Source: Amborella trichopoda (Eukaryota > Streptophyta > Magnoliopsida > Amborellales > Amborellaceae). From it: DNA of 64,000 nucleotides. The notes under the pieces were generated by a model. That model worked only from the letters and a program-made list of their open reading frames with translations. It was not told the origin of the DNA and did no database searches. Position 1 is the first letter of the stretch. Each line of letters opens with the position of its first letter. The stretch is from positions 2,919,477-2,983,476 of the forward strand of contig NW_006499705.1 in the NCBI RefSeq assembly GCF_000471905.2, written 5' to 3'. The translations under genes and the position numbers were made by a program. Below, in pieces: positions 24,528-36,057 of the stretch.

Positions 24528-24945
24528 GAAAGGATTTATATAAGGGGTCAACCTTGTACTATTGATATAAGATGCACCTTAAAAATCTTCTGAAAAGACT
24601 GTTCTGATGTTGGAAAACCCTCAAATTTATCATCTTGACTTCGAAAAATATAGATATGAAAAACATAAAAAAATTTCAAGTCTTAAAAATAGTGCATATT
24701 GTAATGAGTTATCTAGTTGACTTTCAAGTGTTTTATCGATCCATTTGATATGTACAATTTTAAAAATTTTAAACTTTACAATAAGAGATGAAAGTAAGTT
24801 TTTAAGCCATCACAAAATTTCTAATACCGGAACTACATCGCTAGACAAAATTTACAGCTATGCCTTCTATAGAATAAAAAGCGTAGACAAAATTTAGAAG
24901 TATGCCTTCCATAGAATGAAAAGTGTGCCTTATGTAAACCTTACG
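24528..24945. mobile_element. F2 MITE, degenerate, with internal duplication
   Basis: F2 blocks are present (GATTTATATAAGGGGTCAAC, ATGCACCTTAAAAATCTTC, the core, and an end CCTTATGTAAACC). Near the right end a ~42-bp unit containing ATGCCTTC(C/T)ATAGAAT is tandemly duplicated (24846-24930). No clean target duplication. Confidence 0.6.
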
Positions 24946-25007
24946 AGATCTCCAAATGCCTTTTGGAAACTACCATGACACCAATATTCCCACCCCCCCA
25001 TATCACA

Positions 25008-25168
25008 TTTTTTTAGGTAATTCAGCGAGGAAGACAGACCCTGCTCATTTTTTCAAGTATATTAAGAGTTAGTTTTGTTTCAAGATATTAGTGAGGTCGT
25101 GTTAGTGATGGGAATGGAAACCACGGCATGGTGACTAGGGTGTGGGGTGCTAACCATCCCTTGGCCAT
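25008..25168 (-). mobile_element. SINE-like repeat, copy 3
   Basis: Most diverged of the three copies. It keeps GCGAGGAAGACAGACCC at the tail side and GGAATGGAAACCACGGCATGG at the head side on the plus strand, with T at 25008-25014 as a residual poly-A. Confidence 0.45.
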
Positions 25169-25231
25169 AATACTCCTTGTAATAGCCAAATGTGTTAGAT
25201 CTTTCGAAAAAATTAAAGAACTCAACTTTAA

Positions 25232-25612
25232 GGAAAAAGTTAATATAAAATTGCAACCTTAAAATGTAGAATTAGGGTGGCCTTAAAAAATCCATCGTAA
25301 AAGGTTGTTCGGAAGTTGGAAAATCCTCTAAGTGATCATTTCAACATCGAGATGTATGAAATATGGGGAAAAAAATATATTTTGGGTCCCATGCATGTTG
25401 CAACACATTATCTAGCCGTCCATTTTCAAATTTTCATGTAAACCTACTTGATTTGAACCATTTTCGGAGTCTAAAATTTTATAATTAGAAAAAAAAATGG
25501 ATTATCAAGCCATCCTGAGATTTTTTGACACCCAAATTATGACTTATGATAAAATTTGGTGGTGCACTTTACTTTGATTGTTTAAAGATGCAACCTTATG
25601 CAAACTACATTC
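25232..25612. mobile_element. F2 MITE with 9-bp target duplication
   Basis: A 381-bp element from GGAAAAAGTTAATATAAAA to CTTATGCAAACTACATTC. It is flanked by perfect CAACTTTAA at 25223-25231 and 25613-25621. Confidence 0.85.
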
Positions 25613-25918
25613 CAACTTTAATCACCAACAAAAAGTTGTTGAACCCCAACTTTTTTTGAAGTTTAATGGCCCATAACACTCCTTAAAAAATGACCAATAT
25701 CATTAAAAGGGCTTAAATTATTTTATAATATTATTAAAGGATCATGAGATCCCATTTATCAATGTATTGTTTACTTTTATATTCTATTTCATACGAATAC
25801 CTCCATAAACAATTTTCTCCAAACTGAATGACCCATGTTTAGAGTTGGTAATCATGAACACCTAGAAGGCATTTTGCTCATTTGAATCACTTAAATAGCT
25901 TATGGTGAATTACAAAAA

Positions 25919-26297
25919 GGGAAAAGTTTATATAGAGCCTAGGCTCTAAACAATTAAATTAGAGCCTATTTCGAAACTTTCACTAGAAAATATCGTTTTG
26001 ATGCCAAAATATCATCAAATTGATCATCTCAGCATCAAGATGCATGGACATGAGAAAAAAATGGATTTCAAGTTTTGGAACTAGTGCCCCTTGTAACACA
26101 TTTTTGGACCGTTAATTTTCAATATTTTCAAGTTTTTCATAGATATGCTCAATGTACACTATTTTTTAAGCTTTAAATTTTATAACTAAAATTTTAGGTT
26201 ATCACAAAACTTTCCAACATTAAAACCATATTTCTCGACACTATTTAAAAGTGGGCTCTGATTTGTTTAGAGCCTCGGCACTACAGAAACTGCACCC
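25919..26297. mobile_element. F3 MITE with 9-bp target duplication
   Basis: A 379-bp element from GGGAAAAGTTTATATAGAGC to ACAGAAACTGCACCC. It is flanked by perfect TTACAAAAA at 25910-25918 and 26298-26306. Confidence 0.88.
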
Positions 26298-26306
26298 TTA
26301 CAAAAA

Positions 26307-27055
26307 TGTCCCTAATTTGTTTAGGTTTAAGAAGATGGAATTTCCAAAAAAAAACCCCTTTGTTCCATACCGCTAACACTGAACAACCAAGGGTATATGA
26401 GTCACTTTGCAATTCAATTTCTAAAGCTTAAACGAAGATGGATATTTTACCTGCCATTATAATATAATGAAACAACACTTCTAGGAAACCATGTTTTTAG
26501 TATTTGTATGACCCAAAATTTTGTACGCACACTCTCTTGATCTCAATAATTAATCTAAAAAAAAAAATTAAGTTACACCCTATATATGGTCAAAATGAGT
26601 CCCCTCTAACAATGAATCTAGACTGTCCATTTGATGAATTTCAAGATCGAGCCTTTTCTGAATTCAAAAGCAATTTTGTCTTCTTTAACATTGTTAATCT
26701 AATGACAATAAAATTATTTAAAAATTTTAGAAAGAAAAAAGATCCTACTAAAGCCTTGATCTAAGTATATCACTAAAATGGACGGCCTATGTTAATTAGG
26801 CTAAAAAACACTTTCTAAATTATGTTTTCAATTTTTACATTTTCTATGATTGTTCATTAAAATGAAAAGAGTGTATATTTTAAAATATGGTTAAACAAAT
26901 GGCTCTAACATGATTTTTGAAGATTGTTAAATTATATTACTATACAACCGTTGCATGAAATCACTCCCCTATTTTATTCTCAACCCAGAATACGAGTAAT
27001 TTGATAATTAACAAAGTTTTTATACAGGTGCCACTACTAGAATGAATTTAAAAAA
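26307..27055. other. Spacer, nothing recognised
   Basis: AT-rich. The 86-codon frame at 26504-26764 has low-complexity content and no family resemblance. Confidence 0.5.
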
Positions 27056-27319
27056 GGGTAAGGTTTGTATAAGGTACCAACCTTATACTATTGAAGTAAG
27101 GTGCACCTCAAAATCTTGAAGATGGACCGCCCAGATAATGTGTTAAAAGATGAACTATTTTTAAGACTCGAAATCCCGTTTTTTCTCATTTAAAAATCTC
27201 GAGGTCGAGACGATCGGTATGAGGATTTTTCAAGCATAAGAACAATCTTCTCTAGTGGGTTTTTTAGGTGCACGTTACTCCAGACGGTATAAGGTTGAAA
27301 CCTTATATAAACGTTTTCC
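27056..27319. mobile_element. F2 MITE, internally deleted (264 bp)
   Basis: Both ends are typical (GGGTAAGGTTTGTATAAGG and ACCTTATATAAACGTTTTCC) and a perfect 9-bp duplication TTTAAAAAA flanks it (27047-27055 and 27320-27328). About 120 bp of the middle found in other F2 copies is missing. The intact duplication shows the deletion arose before or independently of the insertion borders. Confidence 0.85.
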
Positions 27320-27876
27320 TTTAAAAAATAAAACCTAATAAATAAGATCTTTTGATCCTTTTAATTTTTTGTAAACTAATTTAAGCCATTTGATGATATT
27401 TTTCTTTGAAAATAAAATATGAAGAACTGACTTATGACACCCACAAAAATTAGAGAAAACCCTACAGTTTCGAAATTAAAGAAATACAATTTTGCAAACC
27501 CATCCAAATTGCCAAACTCCCCATCCTTAGCATTCATACTTGTCTAATATCCTAATATTCAATGAGGAATTTTGGTTCATTGTGAGGATCAACTTAGAAA
27601 TTTAGGTAAAGACATGGGCATATGTTTGGGGATGCCATTTCAAGATATGGATACAACACGAATTAATGCCTATGGATATTGGATAAGGGCTCTTGTTGGT
27701 TGCAACTCCCTTTGGCAAATGAAGTAGCCCCTCCAACCAAATTGCCAACCTCATCCTAACAAAATGACCAAAAAAAATGGACCCCACTTGAAAAACCACT
27801 TGCACCAAGTTGCTGGACTTTCTTGGTCCTTTCAAGAGTTGTTGGGCCTCCAAATGAGGTTTGTCCTCTTATACTG
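27320..27876. other. Spacer, nothing recognised
   Basis: No gene. The 83-codon minus-strand frame at 27602-27853 has no recognisable family. Confidence 0.45.
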
Positions 27877-28168
27877 AGGGGTCACAACGGGTCAATCCGG
27901 GTCCCCGCCCAACTGGACCAGACCCAAAATAATATATATATATAAATATTAAAACTAAAATATATAGTTATATTTATTTAAATATTATTAAAATATTATA
28001 TGTAAAAAATTATTTAAATAATAACATTGTTCATGTCGGGTATCGGTCGAATCCACATGGACCTGTACCTGAATAGTGTTCAAGTCCAATATTTGGACCC
28101 GCCAGGTCCAAGATTTGGACCCATACCCGGACCCAAGTCATCGGGCCCATATCCATTGCCACCGCTAC
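27877..28168. mobile_element. hAT-type MITE (GGGGTGGCAA family), copy 3
   Basis: Starts GAGGGGTCACAACGGGTC and ends CATTGCCACCGCTACC. GGACCC-rich arms surround an AT-rich centre nearly identical in order to the element at 31094. Confidence 0.65.
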
Positions 28169-28374
28169 CTTTATTTTATATGCTCATATAGAAGAACAAT
28201 GTATATACTGCATTATTGGGCTAAACCTATCAAGTTGCCAATACACCCTTAATAGGCAGATTGTATGGGCTTTCAAACTTTCAAATCATATTTATCTCAT
28301 AGTAAAATCAATTCATTGGGAAAAAAATGAATTGGAGTTGTATAAATGCCTCAATTCATTAATGGATATCCAGG

Positions 28375-28660
28375 GCTTGCAATGGCCGGCCTTGGGCAGG
28401 GCTGGCCCGGCCCTAGTCCCCACAGGGCCGGCCCAAGCCCAGCTTGGCCCTAATAGGGTGACAGGGACCCTGACCCTGGTCTAGGTCCTAGCCCTATCAG
28501 CACAGGACCAAGCTGAGCCATAAAAATAAAAAAAAATGCAAGAAAAAAAAAAGAGGATGGGCTAGCCTTTGCCCAGACCCGGCTGCCCTACCCTTGGGTT
28601 GTACTTGCTCAGCCCTCGGGACACATTTTGTAGCTCGAGCTCTAGTTTCTTGGGACCGGG
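28375..28660. repeat. GC-rich repeat related to hAT-type MITEs (degenerate)
   Basis: Starts AGGGCTTGCAATGGCCGGCC and is composed of GGCCCGGCCC-like words with an A-rich centre. Its composition matches the element at 37739-38010. The far end is not defined. Confidence 0.4.
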
Positions 28661-28815
28661 CCACCACGCCCATAGCCACACATATCCATCCATCTTGATG
28701 AAGTTTAGATCCAGGGAATTTCGAAACTCAAAATCATATGGAAAAACATGATTATAATTTTAGAATTAAATCGAGTTATCATTTAGAAAAAGTAGATTCT
28801 CTATTGAAATTAACG

Positions 28816-29689
28816 TGAAAGGAAAGTATATATTATATACCTGGTTAATATAGAAGTATATATTGTAATATGTATATTTAGGAATGGTAGATGCAATATC
28901 TTGTATTTATGGTAAGTTTGGGTATTGTATAGAAAACTGTGATTTACTTCTATATTTTCTCATCTATAATTTGTCTATAAAAGACAAATTATATATTCAT
29001 AAGATCAATGGAGCCTATGTCTTTGCAGAGAAACATGAGATTCTTCACATGGTATCAGAGCCAGATTCACCTTATTTGTATCAATTCCTCATCCCTGAAG
29101 CATTGTCACCGATTTTCAAAACGAGTCTGTTGCTCACCTAGTCAGTGAAACTTTTGTTGAGTCGTGTTTTGACTCTTGGATCTGTCTCTCCGCCGAGTAG
29201 TTTTCGACTACATTATTTGCTTTTCTTTCTTGAATTTTTTTACTCTGAAATGGCCCTTAGTTTCTAATGTCATCTATTCCTGAGGCTTGTTGGCCCCCCA
29301 CTGCTTTCTGTGCTTGTTGATCAAGTAATCGGATCATGACAACCACTACATCTACTGGTCATGCTATACACTTGAAGATCCAACCGCTCGTTTCTGTAAT
29401 TAGCATTTAAACTCCAGCTGCTATCTCATAACATCTTTAGTTTAAGGGTGAGTGTAAAAGGAAAGTATATATTATATATCTGGTTAATATGGAGGTATAT
29501 GTTATAATCTGTATATTTAAGAAGGGTAGATACAATATCTTGTATTTATGGTAAGTCTGGGTATAATATAGGAAACTGTGATTTATTTCTATATTTTTGC
29601 ATCCATAATTTGTCTATAAAAGACAAGTCTGTATATTCATACGATCAATGGACATAGTTTTTCTTTAGAGAAACTTGAAACTCTTCACA
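28816..29689 (+). mobile_element. TRIM: miniature LTR retrotransposon, 874 bp (fossil)
   Basis: Two direct LTRs, 28816-29049 (234 bp) and 29453-29689 (237 bp), each TG...CA and beginning with an AAAGGAAAGTATATATTATA-like stretch. Directly after the first lies a primer-binding site TGGTATCAGAGCC matching initiator tRNA-Met. A purine-rich tract precedes the second. The ~400-bp interior has no coding capacity, as expected for a TRIM mobilised by other elements. The LTRs differ at many positions, so insertion is old. No clear 5-bp target duplication remains. Confidence 0.88.
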
Positions 29690-31093
29690 ATTAGTACTTT
29701 GTTGTTTGGCCATTTCTCACATTTTGTTATCATAAAGTCCTTATGACCGCTGGAACATTATGGTCTCTCTTTCCTTTCTTGAATTGTTTTATTTGATATC
29801 TATAAATTTCAAATTTATATATGGCCTCTTTACAATAAAAAAATAAAGCTACAATTCTGTTATATTATTATTTTCTTATTCCCTAAGAATTTGTAAGGAA
29901 AAGTTTATACAAGACCTCCTTACAATAAAAATAAAAATAATAAGGAAATAATATTTTTTATTTATTTATTTTTGGCTTGTTAATTGATCAGGAACTGCAT
30001 GTTGTGTAACTAAAGAAAGTTTGAGAAAGAACCAGAACAATAAAAGAAAATAATTAAACATAATCTACACCATTTTCAATGTCAATCATTTAACTAGATG
30101 TGTTGCTTACTTTTAAGCCAAAACATTATATGTTCTACTCCCTCACTTGAAAAATTAACAAGCACGTATACTATGCTCCCGTGGGAGTATATTTTACTTA
30201 TGCTCCCTCGGTGATAAGACTTGTTTGGGAGGATTTTTTTTCAATAGAAAAAAAAATTGAAATTTGAGTTTTTTCAAATTTGGATCTCACCCTCTAAAAA
30301 TTGGATGGTTTCTATTAAATCTAGATTATTTTTTTTTCAAGTGCTTAGAGGGTGCAATTAGGATTTTTTCTTTTAATTGATGTCAATCTATATTTTAAAG
30401 ACGTTATATCACCAAAATTTGTAGTCCTAAAATTAATCTAGGATTGCACCCAAGGGAGTAAATGGATAGTATACTCCTAACGGAGTAGAATCTCAATGGG
30501 CGGGAGTATCAAACAAATTTAGGGATAATTTTAGGTTATCAAATTCTTGGGCTCTAACCTACATTAGCAAAAGATCAACATAGAAAACAAGGGGAAAATT
30601 CTCAAAAAGCACTTGATATGTGAACTACTTTAACATCTCACTCGTTTCTTTTCATTAATTGTAAAGAGTGCAAAAAAGGACACATAATCCTAAGTTATCA
30701 TGAGTTATGATAGTTGATATTTCAAATGTGTTTCGACAAGTAGTTGAAATTTTAAATAGTTGATATTTTATTTGAATTAATAAATTTCACTTAAAAAATA
30801 CCTCTGCATGTGGAACCAATAGTGTCCAATTTTTTAGATGGTTAGACCTCTGAGCTTAAGATCTCATAATCCATTTTTTCTTTTCCAAAAATAATCATCT
30901 AATGATTCTGAAATGGATCTGAACTCTCGATAAATCACAAGGAGGAAAAAAAAATAAAAATCCCCTAAATAGCTTTTTTGCTCAAAACACTAAATATATA
31001 ACATGCTCTAAAGGGACTATGTCAATCAAAATTTAGATTAATGATTGATGCCATAAGAGATGACAGTATCCCTGATGGATTGTCCACCTTAGG
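29690..31093. other. Spacer with a possible foldback repeat
   Basis: 30170-30520 starts with TGCTCCCGTGGGAGTATA and ends with GTATACTCCTAACGGAGTAG, which looks like a decayed inverted-repeat element. Part of it recurs near 32300. No gene was seen. Confidence 0.35.
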
Positions 31094-31178
31094 TAGGGGT
31101 GGCAACGGGTTGAGTCGGGTCCGGGTCCGGGTCCGGCTGGACTTGGACCTGGACTCAATTGGACCTATATATATATAA

Positions 31179-31570
31179 GAAAAAGTTTATATAGTGCTGA
31201 GACTCTAAACAATTAAATTAGATCCCACCTCAAAATTTTCATTAAAAGAGGTTGTTTTGATACTCAAATATCATCAAATTGATCATCTCAACATTAAGAA
31301 GCATGGACATGAGAAAAAGTTGGATTTCAAGTTTTGAAAATAGTGCATCTTGTAATGCATTTTTTAACTGTCAATTTTCAAGATTTTCAAGTTTTCATAG
31401 ATCTGCTCAACCTACACTATTTTTTAAGCTTTAAATTTTATAATTAAAGATGAAAATATATTTGAAGGCTATCACAAAGATTTTCGATACTGAAACCACA
31501 TTTCTCGATACTATTTGAAGGTGTGTTTTACTTTGATTGTTTAGAGCCTTGGCTATATACAAACCGCACC
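31179..31570. mobile_element. F3 MITE nested in hAT-type MITE
   Basis: From GAAAAAGTTTATATAGTGC to ATACAAACCGCACCC. Flanks ATATATAA and ATATTTAA agree at 7 of 8 bases inside a TA-rich host, so the duplication is less certain than in other copies. Confidence 0.8.
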
Positions 31571-31615
31571 CATATTTAAATGTTATGTTAAATATATATA
31601 TGTATTATTTAAATA

Positions 31616-31997
31616 TGAAAAAGTTTATATAAGGTTGCATCCTTAAAATATAGAATTAAAGCTGCACCTCAAAAATTCATCACAAAAAGTTGTTTCGATG
31701 TTGGAAAACCTTATAATTAATCATCTCGACATCGAGATGTATGGATATAAAAGGAAAAAAAATTTCGAGTACGAGAAATAACGTATTATGCAACACATTG
31801 TTTGCACTGTCAATTTTCAAGATTTTTATGTGTTTATAGATATATATGATTTGAACCATTTTTAGAATTTAAAGTTTTATAATTAGAGATGAAAATAGAT
31901 TTCCAACACTCTAAAAATTTTTTGTACTAAAATTATATTTATGATAAAATTTAGAGGTGCGCCAGAATTGGATTGTTTAAGGTTGCAACCTTATTCC
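31616..31997. mobile_element. F2 MITE nested in hAT-type MITE
   Basis: A 382-bp element from GAAAAAGTTTATATAAGG to GGTTGCAACCTTATTCC. Perfect 9-bp duplication TTTAAATAT at 31607-31615 and 31998-32006. Confidence 0.88.
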
Positions 31998-32155
31998 TTT
32001 AAATATTATAACTAAAAGTATACAATTATATTAATTAAAATATTATATGCTAAATATTATTTATATAATAACACTGGGTACTGGTTGGGTCTACGGGTTC
32101 GGAGTCGGCCGTAAGGTCCCGGGTCAAGTCCAGGTCCATTGCCACTTACCTTGGG

Positions 32156-32960
32156 TAAGAAGCATGTTATATACGCCATTTCTCCCATGTCTACATATGC
32201 TGATACACACGCACATGTATGAGTTAAGGACAACGTCACATTGTCTAATCAAAGTGCAACATCTATCCATTGCATTCATGTCGGAAATAAGGATATAGCA
32301 TGCTCCAGCATGAGCATACTATGTATTAACTCCTTCTAGCAAAAAAAGTTATTTGGAAGGATTTTTTGGGTTTGAAATTTTGTTATCCATCTAAAAATCA
32401 CCATATAACTGAAAAAACAAAAAAAAGAAAGAAAAGAAAAGAAAAGGAAAAACGAAAAGAGAGTTCTTCATTATTTTTTGTCCTCCATAAAATTGGATTC
32501 TTCCCGTCAGGACATTAATTTTTGGGTACATAGAGCATGTGATTTGATTTTGTTTTATTTTATTTTATTTTGAGGTTGGTCGCAGATTCAAGAACTTATA
32601 TCATCAAAATTTAGGGTTTGGCCATTGTTTCAAAATATGAAAAAAAAGAAAAGAAAATAAGATATTTTGATTGGCTAGAAACACCTAATTGAAACTCGAG
32701 AAAAGAAGGGGAAAAAAACCTTATTTCCTTTTTCTATTTGCTTGAAAATGACATTTCTATTTCTAGTTTTCTCGGGAGACATATGGAAAGTGCAATGAGA
32801 CATGTCTAACTGGCATGGTACCTATTATTAGGATCCGACTGGCCACCAAATCAGCGAGGGATCCATTCCAATAAAAATTGATTTGATTATCGGTCGAGCC
32901 CATTTGACTAAAATTTTAAAATATTTTAAAAATATGCACAATAGTTTAAGATATATAATA
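32156..32960. other. Spacer, purine-rich part, no gene
   Basis: Contains A/G-rich stretches (32405-32460 and 32638-32665) and nothing recognised as coding. Confidence 0.45.
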
Positions 32961-33167
32961 TGAGCAATGATCGTATGAGACCCTCACACACCCACGTGTG
33001 TAGGACTCCAAAGGATCACCATTAAAGTTGGCACAAATCTCTAAAAAAGTTATCAGTTATCACATGGTGTGGATTTGACTTTTTTAGATATCTGTGTCAA
33101 ATTTAATGGTGATCCTTTAGGGTTCTACACACATGGGTGTGAGCGGGTCTCATAGGATCATTACTCA
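32961..33167. mobile_element. Foldback MITE, 207 bp
   Basis: The two halves form an imperfect hairpin: TGAGCAATGATCGTATGAGA at the left and its near-complement TCATAGGATCATTACTCA at the right, continuing inward through CACACCCACGTGTGTA. TATAATA flanks both sides (32954-32960 and 33168-33174). Family not recognised. Confidence 0.7.
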
Positions 33168-33454
33168 TATAATATATGTGGAAAAAAAGTTGTTCTCTTT
33201 GTTTGGCCGGTCAAACTAGTTCAAACCGGCCTATCGGATCAGCCAAAACCGGTCCAATACATATGATCAGTTTTTGTTTTAGATCAAATTGGCCAAGGTA
33301 CTAATCGGTACTCCGATGAAATGGACTGCTGGTCTAGTCTATCTTAATGACTATGGTAGCTACAAAAACTATTTCTATTTCATCGAAATAATGAGCTTGA
33401 AAGAATTGAGCGTGAGGGAAAAAAAATTAAGTATTTGAGGCTTCATTATTTTAA

Positions 33455-33851
33455 GGAAAAAGTTTATATAAGGATGCAACCTTATAATGTAGAACTACGG
33501 ATGCACCTAAAAAATCTATCGGAAAAGGTAGTTTTAATGTTGAAAAATCCTTTGATTGATCATCTCAACATCAAGATGTATAACCATGAAAAATAAAAAG
33601 ATTTTAAGTCTCAGAATAGTGCATTTTACAATGTAGTATTTACACCGTCAATTTTCAAGATTTTCACTGTCCATGTCTATAGATCTACTTGATTTTAACC
33701 ATTTTTGAAATTTAAAAATTTATAATTAGATATAAAAATAGATTTTGAGATAATCCCAAGAACATTTTATATCAAAATATATACCATGATAAAATTTGAA
33801 GGTGCACCTTACCTCTACAGCTACAGATGCATCCGTATGCCAAATGCACCC
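33455..33851. mobile_element. F2 MITE, first of a contiguous pair
   Basis: A 397-bp element from GGAAAAAGTTTATATAAGG to GTATGCCAAATGCACCC. TTATTTTAA flanks it at 33446-33454 and 33852-33860. The adjoining F2 copy begins straight after the second TTATTTTAA. Confidence 0.88.
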
Positions 33852-33860
33852 TTATTTTAA

Positions 33861-34255
33861 GGGTGTGGTTTTCATAAGGTTGCAACGTTAAACCATCCAT
33901 TTAAGGTGCACCTTCAAATTTAATCACAACATATAATTTTGATGTAAAATATTCTTAATATTATATCAAAATCTATTTTCATATCTAATTATAAAATTTT
34001 AAACTCCAAAAATGATTAAAATCAAGTAGATCTATAAATATATAAATTTTTTGAAAATAGGCAGTCTAGATAATGTATTGTAAGATGCACCATTTCTACG
34101 ACTCAAAATCCTTTTTTTTTTCATAGTCATTCATCTCAATGTCGAAATGATCAACTAGAGGGTTTTTCAATATTAAAACAACGTTTTCCGATGGATTTTT
34201 GAGGTGCATCCGTAGTTCTACATTCTAAATTTGCAACCTTATACAAACTTTTTTC
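33861..34255. mobile_element. F2 MITE, second of a contiguous pair
   Basis: A 395-bp element from GGGTGTGGTTTTCATAAGG to CCTTATACAAACTTTTTTC, inverted relative to its neighbour. TTATTTTAA lies at 33852-33860 (shared with the first element) and again at 34256-34264. Confidence 0.88.
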
Positions 34256-34264
34256 TTATTTTAA

Positions 34265-35678
34265 TGATCTAAAAATTCCAAAATAGGCAAGGAATAGCCC
34301 GAGTTTGCTCTGGATCGAAGTGACTCCAGGCTGAAAAACCCGTGGTCACCCAATTCTCCCTATTTTTCATGTTCTTTGGACTTTTATTATTAAGAATTAC
34401 CCGAGCTTACTTAGACACGCTTGAGTAGGGGACTTGTGCTTGGACCATTGGCAAGTCGGAGCCCAGTTTGACTTTTTAAACATTCGCATTAGTAATAACC
34501 TTCTAGTTTTGGGAGAAATGAGATGAGGAATGTTTCTACGAAGATTAGGTTAAGCATTAACCCAACGATTCGGAGATGAGATTTGACATATTTTTTAAGA
34601 CAGTTTCAAAAGGTGGTACATCTTTTAAGATAATGTCTGATCTAAACTATCCAAATAAAATAAACAGTATAGATGACTGCATCCTTATACTACACGTAAT
34701 GTTGCAACCTTATAAAAACGTTTTCCTTCTAGAAAAAAGATAAATACTAGAGAAAAAGTGTTTTATCCAACTAAGTTGAACAGTACAAATCATTCTCTCC
34801 ACCTTCCATTTCAAAGTTTGAGATAAATTTGCACTATCTAAATTAAATGGGCAGTGCAATGAGTGGGGTATAATATTTTGGTGCATCAGGGTTCGTATAG
34901 AAACTAGGTAATTTATGGTAAAATAAAGTCTCAAGTCATCTCTAGCCAGAAGTGAAATCAGGCAATTAGGAGTGTGTCATGCTCTACATAAAGTTTGAAA
35001 AAAACAATTATAAAAAATCCCTATCATTGGATTTTAAATCCAGTGGTTATGGGTGATCATAACTTTCTTGTATAACATATAAACAATCTTATCGTAGTAG
35101 CATCCATTCTAGAAATAAGTGCTCAAAAAATCGCCCATTTGAACCAAAATCAGTAAGTTCGAACCGAAACTTATGACAATACCCTGATCCTCCACAAATC
35201 CATGGTTGCGATGCTCTGATAATCACTCTATTTCAATATCAAGAACCTGACGTTTCTTTCAATAAAATCAAGAATCATCTTATTTTCAAAAAATATGCGT
35301 CATCGTCATAGCCTTTTCTCAACTAATTGATGTCGGCTTTAAAAAAACAAAAACACAAACAATTTTCTTAAATTTCACTATTCAACCACTTTGTGGTTAG
35401 TTTTTGCCACATGATTCTCCAAATCTTCCCCAACTCTCATCTGTTTTCTCTATCTCAATCTCTACATTATGCCATTTTTTTTGGGATCAATCCTTACTAG
35501 ACAAAACTGAAACCAAAATTGGGGAGTTTTTTGAAAAGATGACTTCAAATCTATCAACTTTTGTTTTGGCAATGATTTTGTTGGGAATTTCACTTTAGAC
35601 AATGTTCACAATGATCTAAAACATGTATTCCATCATTTTACATAATATTTATAGGATCATTTTACATAATATTTATAG
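34265..35678. other. Spacer with LINE tail scrap and a short tandem duplication
   Basis: 35298-35336 (CGTCATCGTCATAGCC, TTTTCTCAACTAATTG) matches the 3' tail of the LINE at 7706, on the minus strand. A ~27-bp unit ATCATTTTACATAATATT is duplicated at 35632-35680. No gene seen. Confidence 0.5.
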
Positions 35679-36057
35679 GATGAAGTTTCTACGAGGCCCA
35701 TGCTTTATAAAAACAAAATAGAGCCTCACCTCAAATCCTCGTTCCGAAAGTACTTTCGGCAACAAAAATTTTATGGTTCTAAATTCAATTTTCAATACTG
35801 ATAATAAAATTTGAAACTAAAAAATTGGTACAGATCTTACAAATCTATGAACGCTTATTTTCAAGGTGAAATTTCAGATCTAGATAATTTGTTACAACAT
35901 ATAATATTTGTTAGAGTTTGAATTCACAATCATAATGTTCAAGCCCAGATGATCGATATCAAGGTTTTTTCAATGCTTGAATTGTAATTTTCGATGAGTT
36001 ATGATGTGAGGCTTTACTTATTTTGAAAGGGCTGCAACTCTATCAAATCATTTTCTC
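35679..36057. mobile_element. F4 MITE
   Basis: Same general layout as F2/F3 but with ends rich in GAGCCTCACCTCAAATCC and GTGAGGCTTTACTTATTTTG. The core keeps AATTTGAAACTAAAAAATTG and GCCCAGATGATCGATATCAA. Borders approximate; duplication not clear. Confidence 0.65.

Larger units (their letters stand above)
31094..32147. mobile_element. hAT-type MITE, copy 4, split by two nested MITEs
   Basis: The element begins TAGGGGTGGCAACGGGTTG and ends GGTCCATTGCCACTT. It is flanked by near-identical 8-bp words ACCTTAGG (31086-31093) and ACCTTGGG (32148-32155), the duplication length of hAT elements. Removing the insertions at 31179-31570 and 31616-31997 leaves about 280 bp, equal to the intact copy at 27877-28168. 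Confidence 0.85.

Noticed and set aside
28884-29141. 85-codon frame starting in the TRIM left LTR
   Set aside because: It crosses the LTR and primer-binding site; TRIM elements do not code for protein.
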